The position numbers and the translations under genes were made by a program. DNA of 14,796 bases from assembly GCA_937884975.1 (NCBI GenBank), contig CAKZZS010000052.1, forward strand, positions 1 to 14,796, read 5' to 3'. Below are positions 5,317 to 13,155 of this stretch, piece after piece. Position 1 is the stretch's first letter. Every line of letters begins with the position of its first letter. The notes beneath the pieces were generated by a model. It was not told the origin of the DNA. It saw only the letters and a list, made by a program, of their open reading frames with translations, and searched no databases. This DNA comes from an uncultured Clostridia bacterium. Its GTDB lineage: Bacteria > Bacillota > Clostridia > Oscillospirales > Acutalibacteraceae.

Positions 5317-8232
5317 TTACCTGTTCGTGCAAACGCCGCTCTTGTTGAACTTATAGGTCTTACTGCCTATTTTAAGGGATTTATTTGCAACCATTACGCC
5401 GTTGGTGCCGAAATAGTACCAATATGTTTTGCCGTTTGAAGCCTTAATCTTCTGCCAGCCGGTTGCCATAACGCCGTTTGAAGCGAAATAGTACTGATAT
5501 GCAACGCCCTTTGCATTCTTAATCTTCTGCCAACCCGTGGGCATTACGCCGTTCGAGGGGTTGAAATAATACTTATACGCAACGCCTTTTGCGTTCTTTA
5601 TCGTCTGCCAGCCCGTAGCCATTACACCGTTGGTGCCGAAATAGTACTGATATGCAACGCCCTTTGCATTCTTAATTTTCTGCCAACCGGTAACCATAAC
5701 GCCGTTGGTGCCAAGGTAGTATTTCTTACCGCCTATAGTCTGCCAACCCGTGAGCATTACGCCGTTGGTGTGGAAATAATATTTATACGCAACGCCCTTT
5801 GAGTTCTTTATTGACTGCCAGCCGGTTACCATACAGCCGTTTGTACCGAAATAGTATTTATACGCAACGCCCTTCGAATTCTTAATACTCTGCCAACCGA
5901 GAGCCATTGTGCCGTTCGTATTGAAATAATGCTTATAGGTTTTACCGTCGCCGCGCTTGATATTCTGCCAGCCGGTGAGCATTTTTCCGTTAGCGTCAAA
6001 GTAATAATAGTAGCTGCCGACCTTCTTAAGTCCCTTGTAGCTGACGCCGTCCTTGATGTATTCATTATGACCGTCAACAAAGGTGTTCCAGCCCTCGTTC
6101 GGAGCAACGGCAAATTTAAATGTAAATTCATTTGTCTTGGTAAGTGCGTTCCAGTCAAAGCCGTCCATACCCGGGAACAGACCGTCAAACTCATAAAGCC
6201 AACATTTAAGCGGAGCTTCAGTGGCAACCTTCATTCCCGTTGTGTCAACCTCAATGCCGAAGGAGTCAATACCCTCGTATCCGAGCTCTTCGCCCGTGCC
6301 GCCCGTAACCTTAAAGCCGGCAGGTGTAAGCGTCCAGATATGTTCGTCATTTTCCGAGAAGCCTACATACGGAGTTACGCCGTGTGAAGCGTTGTTTTCA
6401 AAATCGGTTTCGCACCAGAAGAACTTCTTTTCGCCGACCTTGATTTCAATAACATCTTCGGGAGTGTATCTGTTGCCCTCGTTATCAACAATATTAACGA
6501 AAGCGACCCAGTTGTCCTCGCCGGGTGCAACTGTAAGGGAACGTCCCAAAATAGAGTAATCGTGGACGCCCTCAGCAACGTGAGCGTCGTCAACAACAGT
6601 GAAGTTTGCTTTGTCAAGCGACGTGTTCTCGGTAAAGATGATTACGCCGTCACGGTCCTCAAAATCGTAAAGGACAGTTTCTTCGTCACTGAGGTCAGCG
6701 TATCTGTTAATAGCGCAACGGTTGCCCTCATTATCCTCACAGATTTTTGCTTCAAAATCATAAAGATCGTAATAGCTCTTTATTTCAACCTGACGTTCAA
6801 CCATTTCATAAGTAAATGCATTCCATTCGCTCGTTTCAAAATCCTGGGGATTTATTTCTATTTCTCCCTCACCGTTGTTGAAAGAATAATCCTGGAACCA
6901 CATATCAAAGGTTGAGCTGTAAATAAACTTGTGAATATGCCAGTCAGTATGGAAATTATCGGGGTCACTCTGATCCTCAATAAGCGTAGCGGTATATTTT
7001 ACGCCTTCGGGCGTTTCCATATCAATAAGGTTTCCGACGCTGCTCGGTTCGCCGTCATCTCTGAAACTGTATACCCCTATATCCTCATCAGTATAAGAAA
7101 GTCCGTCAAGCTCCATTCCGTCAATAGGAGTAACAACATATTCGCCGGGTAATTCCGGAATTTCCTCAAATTCACAGACGTAGTATCCGCTGCTTCCTTC
7201 TTCGGAATTATAACTGTACGCATAAGCATATCTGTTATTTGATTCATCCTCATAAACTCGCGCCGAGGAGGAATGCGTAGCTACAGTTATACGGTTATTA
7301 AGAGTGGCGGGTCTTTCGTCCTGAACCGTTTCCTTTACGGGAGGGAAGGCTGCAAAAAGCTCCTCCTCGGTTGCAAACTGTTCGCCCTCATACTCGTTAT
7401 CGTATTCATAAGCTCCTTCAATGATTTCATTGATTTTACGAATCGAATAATCGGTTTGAATCCATTCTTCGGCTTCTTCGTCATAATATCCGTTGCTCGT
7501 ATAAGTATATAAGCCGTCGGGATCGTCGGGGTTTGTAACCTGCATTCCAAACCACATATAGCCTCCGTCCATCTTCCTGATTTCATAGCCTTCAATTTCG
7601 CCGTCAAAAATCTGTGTATCCTGCTTTTGAACTTCGACCTGCTGACCGTTTTCAAATACGAAAACGGGAGGTTCGGGATTTTCGTCAGAGTCAAGAACCT
7701 TTTCAGCCTTGACAATTCCGCCGAATTCGTCTTCGCCGCAGTAAAGAGTAACATTGACCTCATTGCTGAATTTTATGGTAGGTCTTGACTGACCGCACGC
7801 ATCAATATGCATAGCAAAATCCGCATTGCGCTCTTCGTTTACGGTAAGACTGCCGTCACCGATAAAGTAAGCGGAACAGCCGTTTCCGGTAAGATCGGCA
7901 AATCTGATATTATCAAGTGAGTTTTCGCCGATAAGTTTAATTTTAAAATCATCACCCATTGAAACAACGGATAAGCTCATCGGGAGATTATAGCCGTCAA
8001 GGGTCAGCGTATTTGTGCCTAGGTCGTATGAAGCGCCTTCGATTTCGTCCCCAAGTATACCGCCCTCATAAACTATCTGCATATACGGATAATCCGGACT
8101 GTAATTATACTCCGGGAGCATAAAGCCGATATAGCCTTCACCCGAAGCAGGTCCGTTACCTGCAAAAGCTGCAACCGGCAAGACGCCGAGAATTAAAGTC
8201 ACAGCAAGTAACACCGATAAAACCTTTTTCAT
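5317..8232 (-). CDS. Large secreted protein with ten C-terminal wall-binding repeats
   Basis: The 971-residue product starts with a clear signal peptide (residues 1-24, MKKVLSVLLA...VAAFA). ATG 8232 is preceded by AAGGAGG at 8 bases. Residues 25-180 are beta-rich, with a YDLGTNTLTLDGYN element often seen in clostridial surface proteins. Residues 230-530 are very acidic and tyrosine-rich and contain two diverged copies of one module (EDESNNRYAYAY near 328 and EDNEGNRCAINRY near 499, each ending in a (V/L)Y-C/D-FE segment). Residues 545-720 form another beta-rich part. Residues 729-971 are ten repeats of 19-28 residues with GWQ-IKN-KG-AY-YYF-TNG, the CW_binding type that attaches proteins to surface polymers. 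No catalytic motif is recognised, so adhesin or wall-associated structural roles are open. It is divergent from the HTH regulator gene and downstream of operator-like sites. Confidence 0.88.
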   Translation of the reverse strand: MKKVLSVLLAVTLILGVLPVAAFAGNGPASGEGYIGFMLPEYNYSPDYPYMQIVYEGGILGDEIEGASYDLGTNTLTLDGYNLPMSLSVVSMGDDFKIKLIGENSLDNIRFADLTGNGCSAYFIGDGSLTVNEERNADFAMHIDACGQSRPTIKFSNEVNVTLYCGEDEFGGIVKAEKVLDSDENPEPPVFVFENGQQVEVQKQDTQIFDGEIEGYEIRKMDGGYMWFGMQVTNPDDPDGLYTYTSNGYYDEEAEEWIQTDYSIRKINEIIEGAYEYDNEYEGEQFATEEELFAAFPPVKETVQDERPATLNNRITVATHSSSARVYEDESNNRYAYAYSYNSEEGSSGYYVCEFEEIPELPGEYVVTPIDGMELDGLSYTDEDIGVYSFRDDGEPSSVGNLIDMETPEGVKYTATLIEDQSDPDNFHTDWHIHKFIYSSTFDMWFQDYSFNNGEGEIEINPQDFETSEWNAFTYEMVERQVEIKSYYDLYDFEAKICEDNEGNRCAINRYADLSDEETVLYDFEDRDGVIIFTENTSLDKANFTVVDDAHVAEGVHDYSILGRSLTVAPGEDNWVAFVNIVDNEGNRYTPEDVIEIKVGEKKFFWCETDFENNASHGVTPYVGFSENDEHIWTLTPAGFKVTGGTGEELGYEGIDSFGIEVDTTGMKVATEAPLKCWLYEFDGLFPGMDGFDWNALTKTNEFTFKFAVAPNEGWNTFVDGHNEYIKDGVSYKGLKKVGSYYYYFDANGKMLTGWQNIKRGDGKTYKHYFNTNGTMALGWQSIKNSKGVAYKYYFGTNGCMVTGWQSIKNSKGVAYKYYFHTNGVMLTGWQTIGGKKYYLGTNGVMVTGWQKIKNAKGVAYQYYFGTNGVMATGWQTIKNAKGVAYKYYFNPSNGVMPTGWQKIKNAKGVAYQYYFASNGVMATGWQKIKASNGKTYWYYFGTNGVMVANKSLKIGSKTYKFNKSGVCTNR
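5320..6048 (-). repeat. Array of about ten wall-binding repeats within the coding region
   Basis: In-frame units of about 75 bp encode residues 729-971. Eight units end in TGWQ or LGWQ-like motifs, the ninth ends in NKS, and a 19-residue cap ends in CTNR. Unit five is shortened to 20 residues and unit seven has one extra residue. Several units share KNAKGVAY(Q/K)YYF and are also alike in DNA. The last full unit and cap closely match those of the protein encoded at 1-1439. Confidence 0.85.
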
Positions 8233-8269
8233 ACGGAATTCCTCCTTAAATATAATTATACAACTTTAT

Positions 8270-8278
8270 ATTATCACA
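8270..8278 (-). promoter_or_regulatory. Candidate extended -10 for the 971-aa protein gene
   Basis: On the minus strand TGTGATAAT reads as TGn plus GATAAT (5 of 6 to TATAAT), about 38 bases before the ATG. No good -35 is present; CTTGTT at 17-base spacing is weak. The palindrome 8286-8295 would fall in the promoter spacer. A second TATAAT (8255-8260) lies too close to the ribosome site to be preferred. Confidence 0.35.
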
Positions 8279-8285
8279 GAACGCA

Positions 8286-8295
8286 GTTCGCGAAC
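8286..8295. promoter_or_regulatory. 10-bp perfect palindrome GTTCGCGAAC, possible operator
   Basis: GTTCGCGAAC is its own reverse complement and stands out in an A/T-rich divergent region. It sits between the suggested -10 and -35 positions of the leftward promoter, where a bound repressor would block transcription. Which protein binds is not known; the divergent HTH regulator and the response regulator are both possible. Confidence 0.4.
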
Positions 8296-8299
8296 AAGA

Positions 8300-8337
8300 A
8301 AAGTTGCCACATTGTCATTGACATAAACGGCAACTTT
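8300..8337. promoter_or_regulatory. Inverted repeat AAAGTTGCC-N20-GGCAACTTT, probable operator
   Basis: Two perfect 9-bp inverted half-sites lie at 8300-8308 and 8329-8337. One is just upstream of the -35 and the other is inside the spacer of the rightward promoter (8318-8347). This is the geometry of an autoregulatory operator for the HTH protein encoded right behind it. The centre-to-centre distance of 29 bp is close to three helical turns, consistent with two dimers, or one protein with two DNA-binding units, on the same face. Confidence 0.55.
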
Positions 8338-8347
8338 GGTATATCAT
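8318..8347 (+). promoter_or_regulatory. Promoter of the HTH regulator gene
   Basis: TTGACA (8318-8323) is a perfect -35. TATCAT (8342-8347, 5 of 6 to consensus) follows at 18 bases, with TATATC as a 16-base alternative. Transcription would begin near 8354, about 30 bases before the ATG at 8384. Confidence 0.65.
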
Positions 8348-8383
8348 AGTGATAAATATAAAATAAAAAGGCAAAGTGATGAT

Positions 8384-9757
8384 ATGAATTTTTCACAAAC
8401 GCTCAACGCTTATATTAAAGCGGTAGGCTGCACCTCAAAAGAGCTTTCTCAAGTCTCCGGAATTTCAGTCTCGCAAATAAGCAAATATAAAAACGGCAAA
8501 CGCACCCCTCGCGAAAACAGCGAGCAGGTCAAGGCGCTTGCAAGAGGGCTGTATCTTCTTGCAGAAAAAAAGGAAGTAAAAATTGAACATGAAGAAATAA
8601 TCGACTCCTTTTCAAACGCGTCAAGAAAGAAAAACGACAGTCTTGATATTTTTTCGGAAAATTTCCGTTTCCTGATTAAACAGCTCAAAATAAACATGTC
8701 GGATCTTTCCAGCTTTATGAATTATGACCCGTCATTTTTATCCAAAATAAAAAATTCAAGCAGGTATCCCTCAAATATAAACAGCTTTTGCACGGAAATG
8801 GGAAGATTTATTGCAAAGCGTTTCAATAACCCTGACGGCAGGATGGCTTTAATATCGGTATTCGGCGGAACGGAGGATAAATACAGGGAGGAAAGCGAAA
8901 TAATCGAATGCGTACAAAGCTTCCTGACCACTAAACAGACTCCCTCAAACGAGCTGATAGGAACCTTTTTGTCGTCCTTGAATAAAACTGTTGTCGCTCA
9001 AAGCAAACGCGCGACTCCCGTACGCCTCCCCTCTATTCCGAAAACATTGGGAAGGACGAAATACTATTTCGGTTTGCGCGGAATGCAGTCTGCCGAAGCC
9101 GACTTTTTCAGGACAACCATTCTTTCTTCATCAAAGAAAAGCGTCTTTATTCATTCGGATATGGGTATGAATGAGGTTGACGGCGAGCAAAAGCAAAAGC
9201 TGACCGAAGCGGTTGAAATGCTTATTTCAAAGGGAATAAGCCTGATAATGATACACAACATCAACCGCCCTATAAACGAAATGCTTATGGGACTTGAGGT
9301 CTGGATTCCGCTTTATATGACCGGAATGGTCAGCTCGTTTTACTTCGATGAGCTGCTTTCCTCTGACTTTCCCCAGATTCTTTGCACCTCGGGCGTTGCG
9401 GCGCTTCAGGGCGAGTGCATTTCAACGAATCAGGAAGCGTCAACCTTTTTAGTGACGACGAACAAAAACCAGCTTGAGTACTACTTTAAGAAACGTGATT
9501 ACATGCTTTCAAGAGCTATGCCGCTGATAAAATTTTACTCAAGCGAAAACGAGGAAGAATTCAATTCCTTTATCAAAAACAGTGTTTCGGACTCTAAGGT
9601 GCATGAAATAAGAAAAAAGGAGTTTCCTAATATTTCCTTTACAGTTAACAGCGGAAAGTGGATTTCCATAAACAGAATTGTATCAGACCCCATTCACTTT
9701 GTTGTGTTTAACAAAAGGCTGATTAAAGCAATTGATGTTTTCTTAAAAAATCAGTAA
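8384..9757 (+). CDS. HTH (XRE-like) transcriptional regulator with unrecognised C-terminal domain
   Basis: This is a 457-residue cytoplasmic protein. Residues 5-60 are a Cro/C1-type helix-turn-helix (SKELSQVSGISVSQISKYKNGKRTP). Residues 91-145 look like a second, diverged HTH (MSDLSSFMNYDPSFLSKIKNSSRYPS). Residues about 225-400 are a mixed alpha/beta region (KKSVFIHSDMG, EMLISKGISLIMIHNINRP, LEVWIPLYMTG) that I cannot assign and that may be a ligand-sensing domain. ATG 8384 is preferred over an in-frame TTG at 8336, because the TTG lies inside the promoter and the ATG has an AAAGTGATGAT ribosome site and begins directly before the HTH. It is divergent from the large secreted-protein gene and sits behind an inverted repeat, so autoregulation and control of that neighbour are plausible. 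No enzyme function is indicated. Confidence 0.8.
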   Translation: MNFSQTLNAYIKAVGCTSKELSQVSGISVSQISKYKNGKRTPRENSEQVKALARGLYLLAEKKEVKIEHEEIIDSFSNASRKKNDSLDIFSENFRFLIKQLKINMSDLSSFMNYDPSFLSKIKNSSRYPSNINSFCTEMGRFIAKRFNNPDGRMALISVFGGTEDKYREESEIIECVQSFLTTKQTPSNELIGTFLSSLNKTVVAQSKRATPVRLPSIPKTLGRTKYYFGLRGMQSAEADFFRTTILSSSKKSVFIHSDMGMNEVDGEQKQKLTEAVEMLISKGISLIMIHNINRPINEMLMGLEVWIPLYMTGMVSSFYFDELLSSDFPQILCTSGVAALQGECISTNQEASTFLVTTNKNQLEYYFKKRDYMLSRAMPLIKFYSSENEEEFNSFIKNSVSDSKVHEIRKKEFPNISFTVNSGKWISINRIVSDPIHFVVFNKRLIKAIDVFLKNQ

Positions 9758-9761
9758 AAAT

Positions 9762-9819
9762 AAAGAGGATGCGAAAAGGCGCTGCCGATAATGCGGTTTA
9801 AGCCTAACGCATCCTCTTT
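9762..9819. terminator. Bidirectional terminator between convergent genes
   Basis: AAAGAGGATGCG (9762-9773) and CGCATCCTCTTT (9808-9819) form a perfect 12-bp stem. The 34-base loop itself contains short complementary pieces (AGGC/GCCT and CCG/CGG). A T run follows on the plus strand (9817-9823) and TTTATTTTT on the minus strand. It starts 5 bases after the regulator stop and ends 2 bases before the hypA stop codon, so it serves both genes. Confidence 0.85.
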
Positions 9820-9821
9820 TT

Positions 9822-10172
9822 TTACTGTGTCTGAGCTTCTATTTCTTTAATAATACACTCGTTTCCCTGTATAAGCCACGTTTCGCCGCTGTGACAGTAG
9901 GGGCATTCCTTACCGTATTTAACCGTTTCATAGGTTTTTTCACACGAGGAACAGTAAGTAACGGCAGGTATGGTTTCCAGTTCAAGAACCGAGTTTTCAA
10001 GCACCTTGTGACGGCGTTTGAAATAGTCCCAGCAGTCAACAAAATAATCAGTTACAATTCCCGAAACCTCGCCTACCTGAAGCGTAACCCTGCCTATAGC
10101 AATTATATTTTCCTCCTCGGCGGTTTCGTCAAGCGTTTTTGCAAGGTTGAGGATTATACCCATTTCATGCAT
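9822..10172 (-). CDS. hypA: HypA-type hydrogenase nickel metallochaperone
   Basis: This 116-residue protein is the usual length for HypA, which with HypB delivers nickel during maturation of NiFe hydrogenases. The N-terminal MHE carries the nickel-binding His2 and Glu3, which fixes the start at ATG 10172. The structural zinc site is C74-SS-C77 with C90-PY-C93. LQVGEVSGIVTDYFVDCWDYF is the typical family core. The ribosome site GGGGGAAAG precedes it, and only 18 bases separate it from the stop of the 973-aa oxidoreductase gene, so they are one transcript. No hypB or other hyp gene, hydrogenase subunit or nickel transporter is present, so its client is not visible; it could serve a hydrogenase elsewhere or a different nickel or zinc protein. 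Confidence 0.85.
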   Translation of the reverse strand: MHEMGIILNLAKTLDETAEEENIIAIGRVTLQVGEVSGIVTDYFVDCWDYFKRRHKVLENSVLELETIPAVTYCSSCEKTYETVKYGKECPYCHSGETWLIQGNECIIKEIEAQTQ

Positions 10173-10190
10173 ATTACTTTCCCCCGAAAA

Positions 10191-13112
10191 TCAGTCCTTC
10201 ATAAGAGATTCGGTATCAATAGCGTTACCCGTATGCGGATGGGTCTTATGGAATTCTTTTGTTGATTTTTTATATTCCTTGCGCTTCTTTCTCATTTCGC
10301 GCGCTTCCTCTGAACCGCTGTTGAGAATGATATTAAAGGCTCTGGGGATTGCGTAAGCCGCAAGTCCGCCGACCTTATCCTCCGCCATACGCATGGTTGA
10401 AGCCTTCGGATGGTCGCGTACAAGGTGAATGGCGTCAAACTCGCATCTCGTCGTGCAAAGTCCGCAGCCGATACACTTGTTTGCGTCAACTATTGTCGCG
10501 CCGCAGCCGAGGCAGCGTGAGGTTTCGGTATGAACCTGTTCCTCTGAAAGAGTGAGTCTGTTATCAACGAAGCCGTGCTTAAAGTCAATTGTTTCGTCAA
10601 TTGCGGGAACCTGACGCTGCGCTGTGTCATAGGAGTCAATTGCAATATTATTCTTATCAAGCGACTTGAAATATCTGCGGTCACGCGCAAGAGTCTGGGA
10701 AACATTGTTCCTTGAAACCTTTCTTATAAGCGATTCTGCCGCCTCGTGTCCCTGGCCGATAGCGTCGATAACGAATTTCGGTCCCGTGTAAACGTCACCG
10801 CCGACAAAGATACATTCGTCATCCGTCTGATATGTAAAGGAGTCCGCAACGGGATAGTTTCCGTGGTGGAACTGAACCTTTGTGCCGTCAAGAAGCTTAC
10901 CCCATTCAACAGTCTGACCGATAGCGAAAACAACCTTTGAAGCGTTTACGGTTACGGTATCGTTTTCATCGTATTTCGGTGAGAACTTTCCGTTTTCGTC
11001 AATTGTTGAAAGACAGCGCTTGAAAACCACGCCCGTAACGGCGCCGCTTTCGTCCGTAAGAATTTCTTTCGGACCCCAGCCTGCCTGAATAATTACGTTT
11101 TCATCCTGCGCTTCCTCGATTTCTTCGGGAGAAGCAGGCATTGTTTCTTTTGATTCAAGGCAGTACATTGTAACCTTGTCTGCGCCCTTACGCAAAGCAG
11201 TTCTTGCGCAGTCAATTGCAACGTTACCGCCGCCGACTACTACAACGTCGCCGCTTAAATCCTTGCTTGTATCGGAAAGAGCCTTGTTTAAGAAATCAAC
11301 CGCAATAACAGTGCCCTCGGCTGTATCTCCCTTTACGCCGGGAAGTCTTCCGCCCTGACAGCCGATAGCGATATAAAACGCCTCATAGCCCTGTTCCTTA
11401 AGCTCGTCAAGGGTGATATCCTTACCGACCTCAACGCCGCATTTAATTTCAACTCCGAGCTGACGGATAACGTCAATTTCAGCGTCAATTACGTCCTTTT
11501 CAAGCTTAAAGGACGGGATACCGTAGGTCATCATTCCGCCGGGCTTTTCGTTCTTTTCAAATACGGTGGGCTTATAACCCATAGTCGCGAGATAGTAAGC
11601 GCACGAAAGACCTGCAGGGCCTGCGCCGATAATTGCAATTTTCTGGTCCCATTCGCCGCTTACTCTCTGGGTAACCTTTTTGGGAACATATCTTGTTTCA
11701 GCCTTAAGGTCACGCTCGGCAAGGAATTTTTTAACATCGTCAATTGCAACGGGTTTATCAATTGTTCCCCTTGTGCAGGCGTCCTCACAGCGCTTGTTGC
11801 AGACGCGTCCGCAAATTGCAGGGAACGGGTTTTCCTTTTTGATAAGCGCGAGCGCCTCGTCATATCTTCCCTGATTCGCCATTTTAAGATAGCCCTGAAT
11901 CGGAACGTGCGCAGGGCAAGCCGACTTACAGGGCGAAGTGCCCGTCTTATGGGTATTTACGCGCGCGGTATCCCTGTAGTTTTCGTCCCACGCATATTTG
12001 CCCCAATGAATTTTATCGGGAAGCGGCTGCTTGGGATACTTAACGGGAGTGCCGTCCTTCTGGCAGAGCTTCTGTCCGAGCTTTACCGCGCCTGCAGGAC
12101 AAACCTCAACACACCTTCCGCAGGCTACGCAGTTTTCGGTTGTAACATTTGCGGTATAAGCGCTTCTTGAGAGGTTCGGAGTATTAAAAAGCAGCGAAGT
12201 ACGAAGCGCGTTACAAATCTTTACGTTACAGTTACATATATCAAAGATATGGTCCTCACCGTCGATATTCGTTATCTGGTGAACATATCCGTTATCCTCT
12301 GCCTTTTGTAAAATGTCAAGCGCTTCTTCCTTTGTGATATAATGCGCTCTGCCCGTTTCAACCGTGTAGTCAGCCATATCGCCGACCTGAATGCACCAGT
12401 CGTCGCCGTCATCCGTACAGCCCTCGCCTATTTCGGCTCTTGAATAACGGCACGAACAGATACCTGCCGAAAGATGTCCCTCGTACTTCTGAAGCCAGTA
12501 CGAAATCTTTTCGAGGCTTATAGACTCCCTTGAAGCGTTTACCTCTTTTTCGACGGGGATGACGTGCATTCCTATTCCGTCGCCGCCCTGGGGAACCATT
12601 GAGGTAATATGCTCAAGCGGTAAAAACGTCATACGCTCAAACATCTTTGCAACAGGCGGATTTTTCTTTATACGGTCAACGGAGGAATTGAATAATTCCG
12701 CGCTTCCCGGTACAAAAAAGCTTACTCTGTAACGCTTTTCCTTCGGCGCGCCTTCAATAGGTCCGTTATCGTCATAATGGTCGCCGTAGTCATACTCGAC
12801 AAAGCCGTGAACGCACAGAAGCTCGAGCGTCTCTTTGAACGTATCGGCGTCCATATTCTTTTTATTCATTTCAAACAGCTGCTCGTATGTATACCACTTG
12901 CGCTGTTTCATTGAAAGAGCAATGTCAACCTCTTTCTCATTAAGAATTTCACGAAGTCCCCAATACTCCTCGTCAGTGGTTTTCAGTCCGAAAATCTTAT
13001 GCGGAACATTATCCGTAATCTTTGCGCCGAGCTTGGCGTACTTTTTCTTTTTTTCTTCTTCGCCGTCAAATTTTGACTTGGTCGCAGGATTCTTATCATA
13101 GGTTTCAGGCAT
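10191..13112 (-). CDS. Multidomain Fe-S / FAD / NAD(P) oxidoreductase (GltD/NfnB/AegA-like)
   Basis: This 973-residue cytoplasmic electron-transfer flavoprotein is about twice the length of GltD or NfnB (450-500). Residues 1-135 are charged, with a winged-helix-like stretch (about 73-108). Residues 200-300 are a cysteine-rich domain (C219, C221, C232, C240, C293, C295, C300) probably binding a cluster. C328-C331-C334-C338-P is a ferredoxin-type 4Fe-4S site. GltD-type N-terminal cysteines follow: C395, C399, C434, C438, C442, C446. The FAD fold starts at IAIIGAGPAGL (492-502) and the pyridine nucleotide fold at VVVVGGGNVAID (623-634); the C-terminal FAD motif is FVGGDVYTGP (769-778). A last cluster domain has C867, C870, C880, C883, C886 and C890. 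ATG 13112 has GAGGAGGG upstream. It probably moves electrons between NAD(P)H and ferredoxin or a partner enzyme; the true partner is unknown. Confidence 0.85.
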   Translation of the reverse strand: MPETYDKNPATKSKFDGEEEKKKKYAKLGAKITDNVPHKIFGLKTTDEEYWGLREILNEKEVDIALSMKQRKWYTYEQLFEMNKKNMDADTFKETLELLCVHGFVEYDYGDHYDDNGPIEGAPKEKRYRVSFFVPGSAELFNSSVDRIKKNPPVAKMFERMTFLPLEHITSMVPQGGDGIGMHVIPVEKEVNASRESISLEKISYWLQKYEGHLSAGICSCRYSRAEIGEGCTDDGDDWCIQVGDMADYTVETGRAHYITKEEALDILQKAEDNGYVHQITNIDGEDHIFDICNCNVKICNALRTSLLFNTPNLSRSAYTANVTTENCVACGRCVEVCPAGAVKLGQKLCQKDGTPVKYPKQPLPDKIHWGKYAWDENYRDTARVNTHKTGTSPCKSACPAHVPIQGYLKMANQGRYDEALALIKKENPFPAICGRVCNKRCEDACTRGTIDKPVAIDDVKKFLAERDLKAETRYVPKKVTQRVSGEWDQKIAIIGAGPAGLSCAYYLATMGYKPTVFEKNEKPGGMMTYGIPSFKLEKDVIDAEIDVIRQLGVEIKCGVEVGKDITLDELKEQGYEAFYIAIGCQGGRLPGVKGDTAEGTVIAVDFLNKALSDTSKDLSGDVVVVGGGNVAIDCARTALRKGADKVTMYCLESKETMPASPEEIEEAQDENVIIQAGWGPKEILTDESGAVTGVVFKRCLSTIDENGKFSPKYDENDTVTVNASKVVFAIGQTVEWGKLLDGTKVQFHHGNYPVADSFTYQTDDECIFVGGDVYTGPKFVIDAIGQGHEAAESLIRKVSRNNVSQTLARDRRYFKSLDKNNIAIDSYDTAQRQVPAIDETIDFKHGFVDNRLTLSEEQVHTETSRCLGCGATIVDANKCIGCGLCTTRCEFDAIHLVRDHPKASTMRMAEDKVGGLAAYAIPRAFNIILNSGSEEAREMRKKRKEYKKSTKEFHKTHPHTGNAIDTESLMKD

Positions 13113-13155
13113 TTAAAAACCCTCCTCTTTCTTTAATAACAAAATGTATTTTACC

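Noticed and set aside
8336..8383. TTG start giving the HTH regulator 16 extra residues
   Set aside because: The TTG lies inside the promoter spacer and operator and has no ribosome site; ATG 8384 has one and begins directly before the HTH.
9800..9812. GTTAGGC (minus strand) resembling an integron attC core site
   Set aside because: There is no matching second core site at the right distance and no integrase; it is part of a terminator loop and stem.
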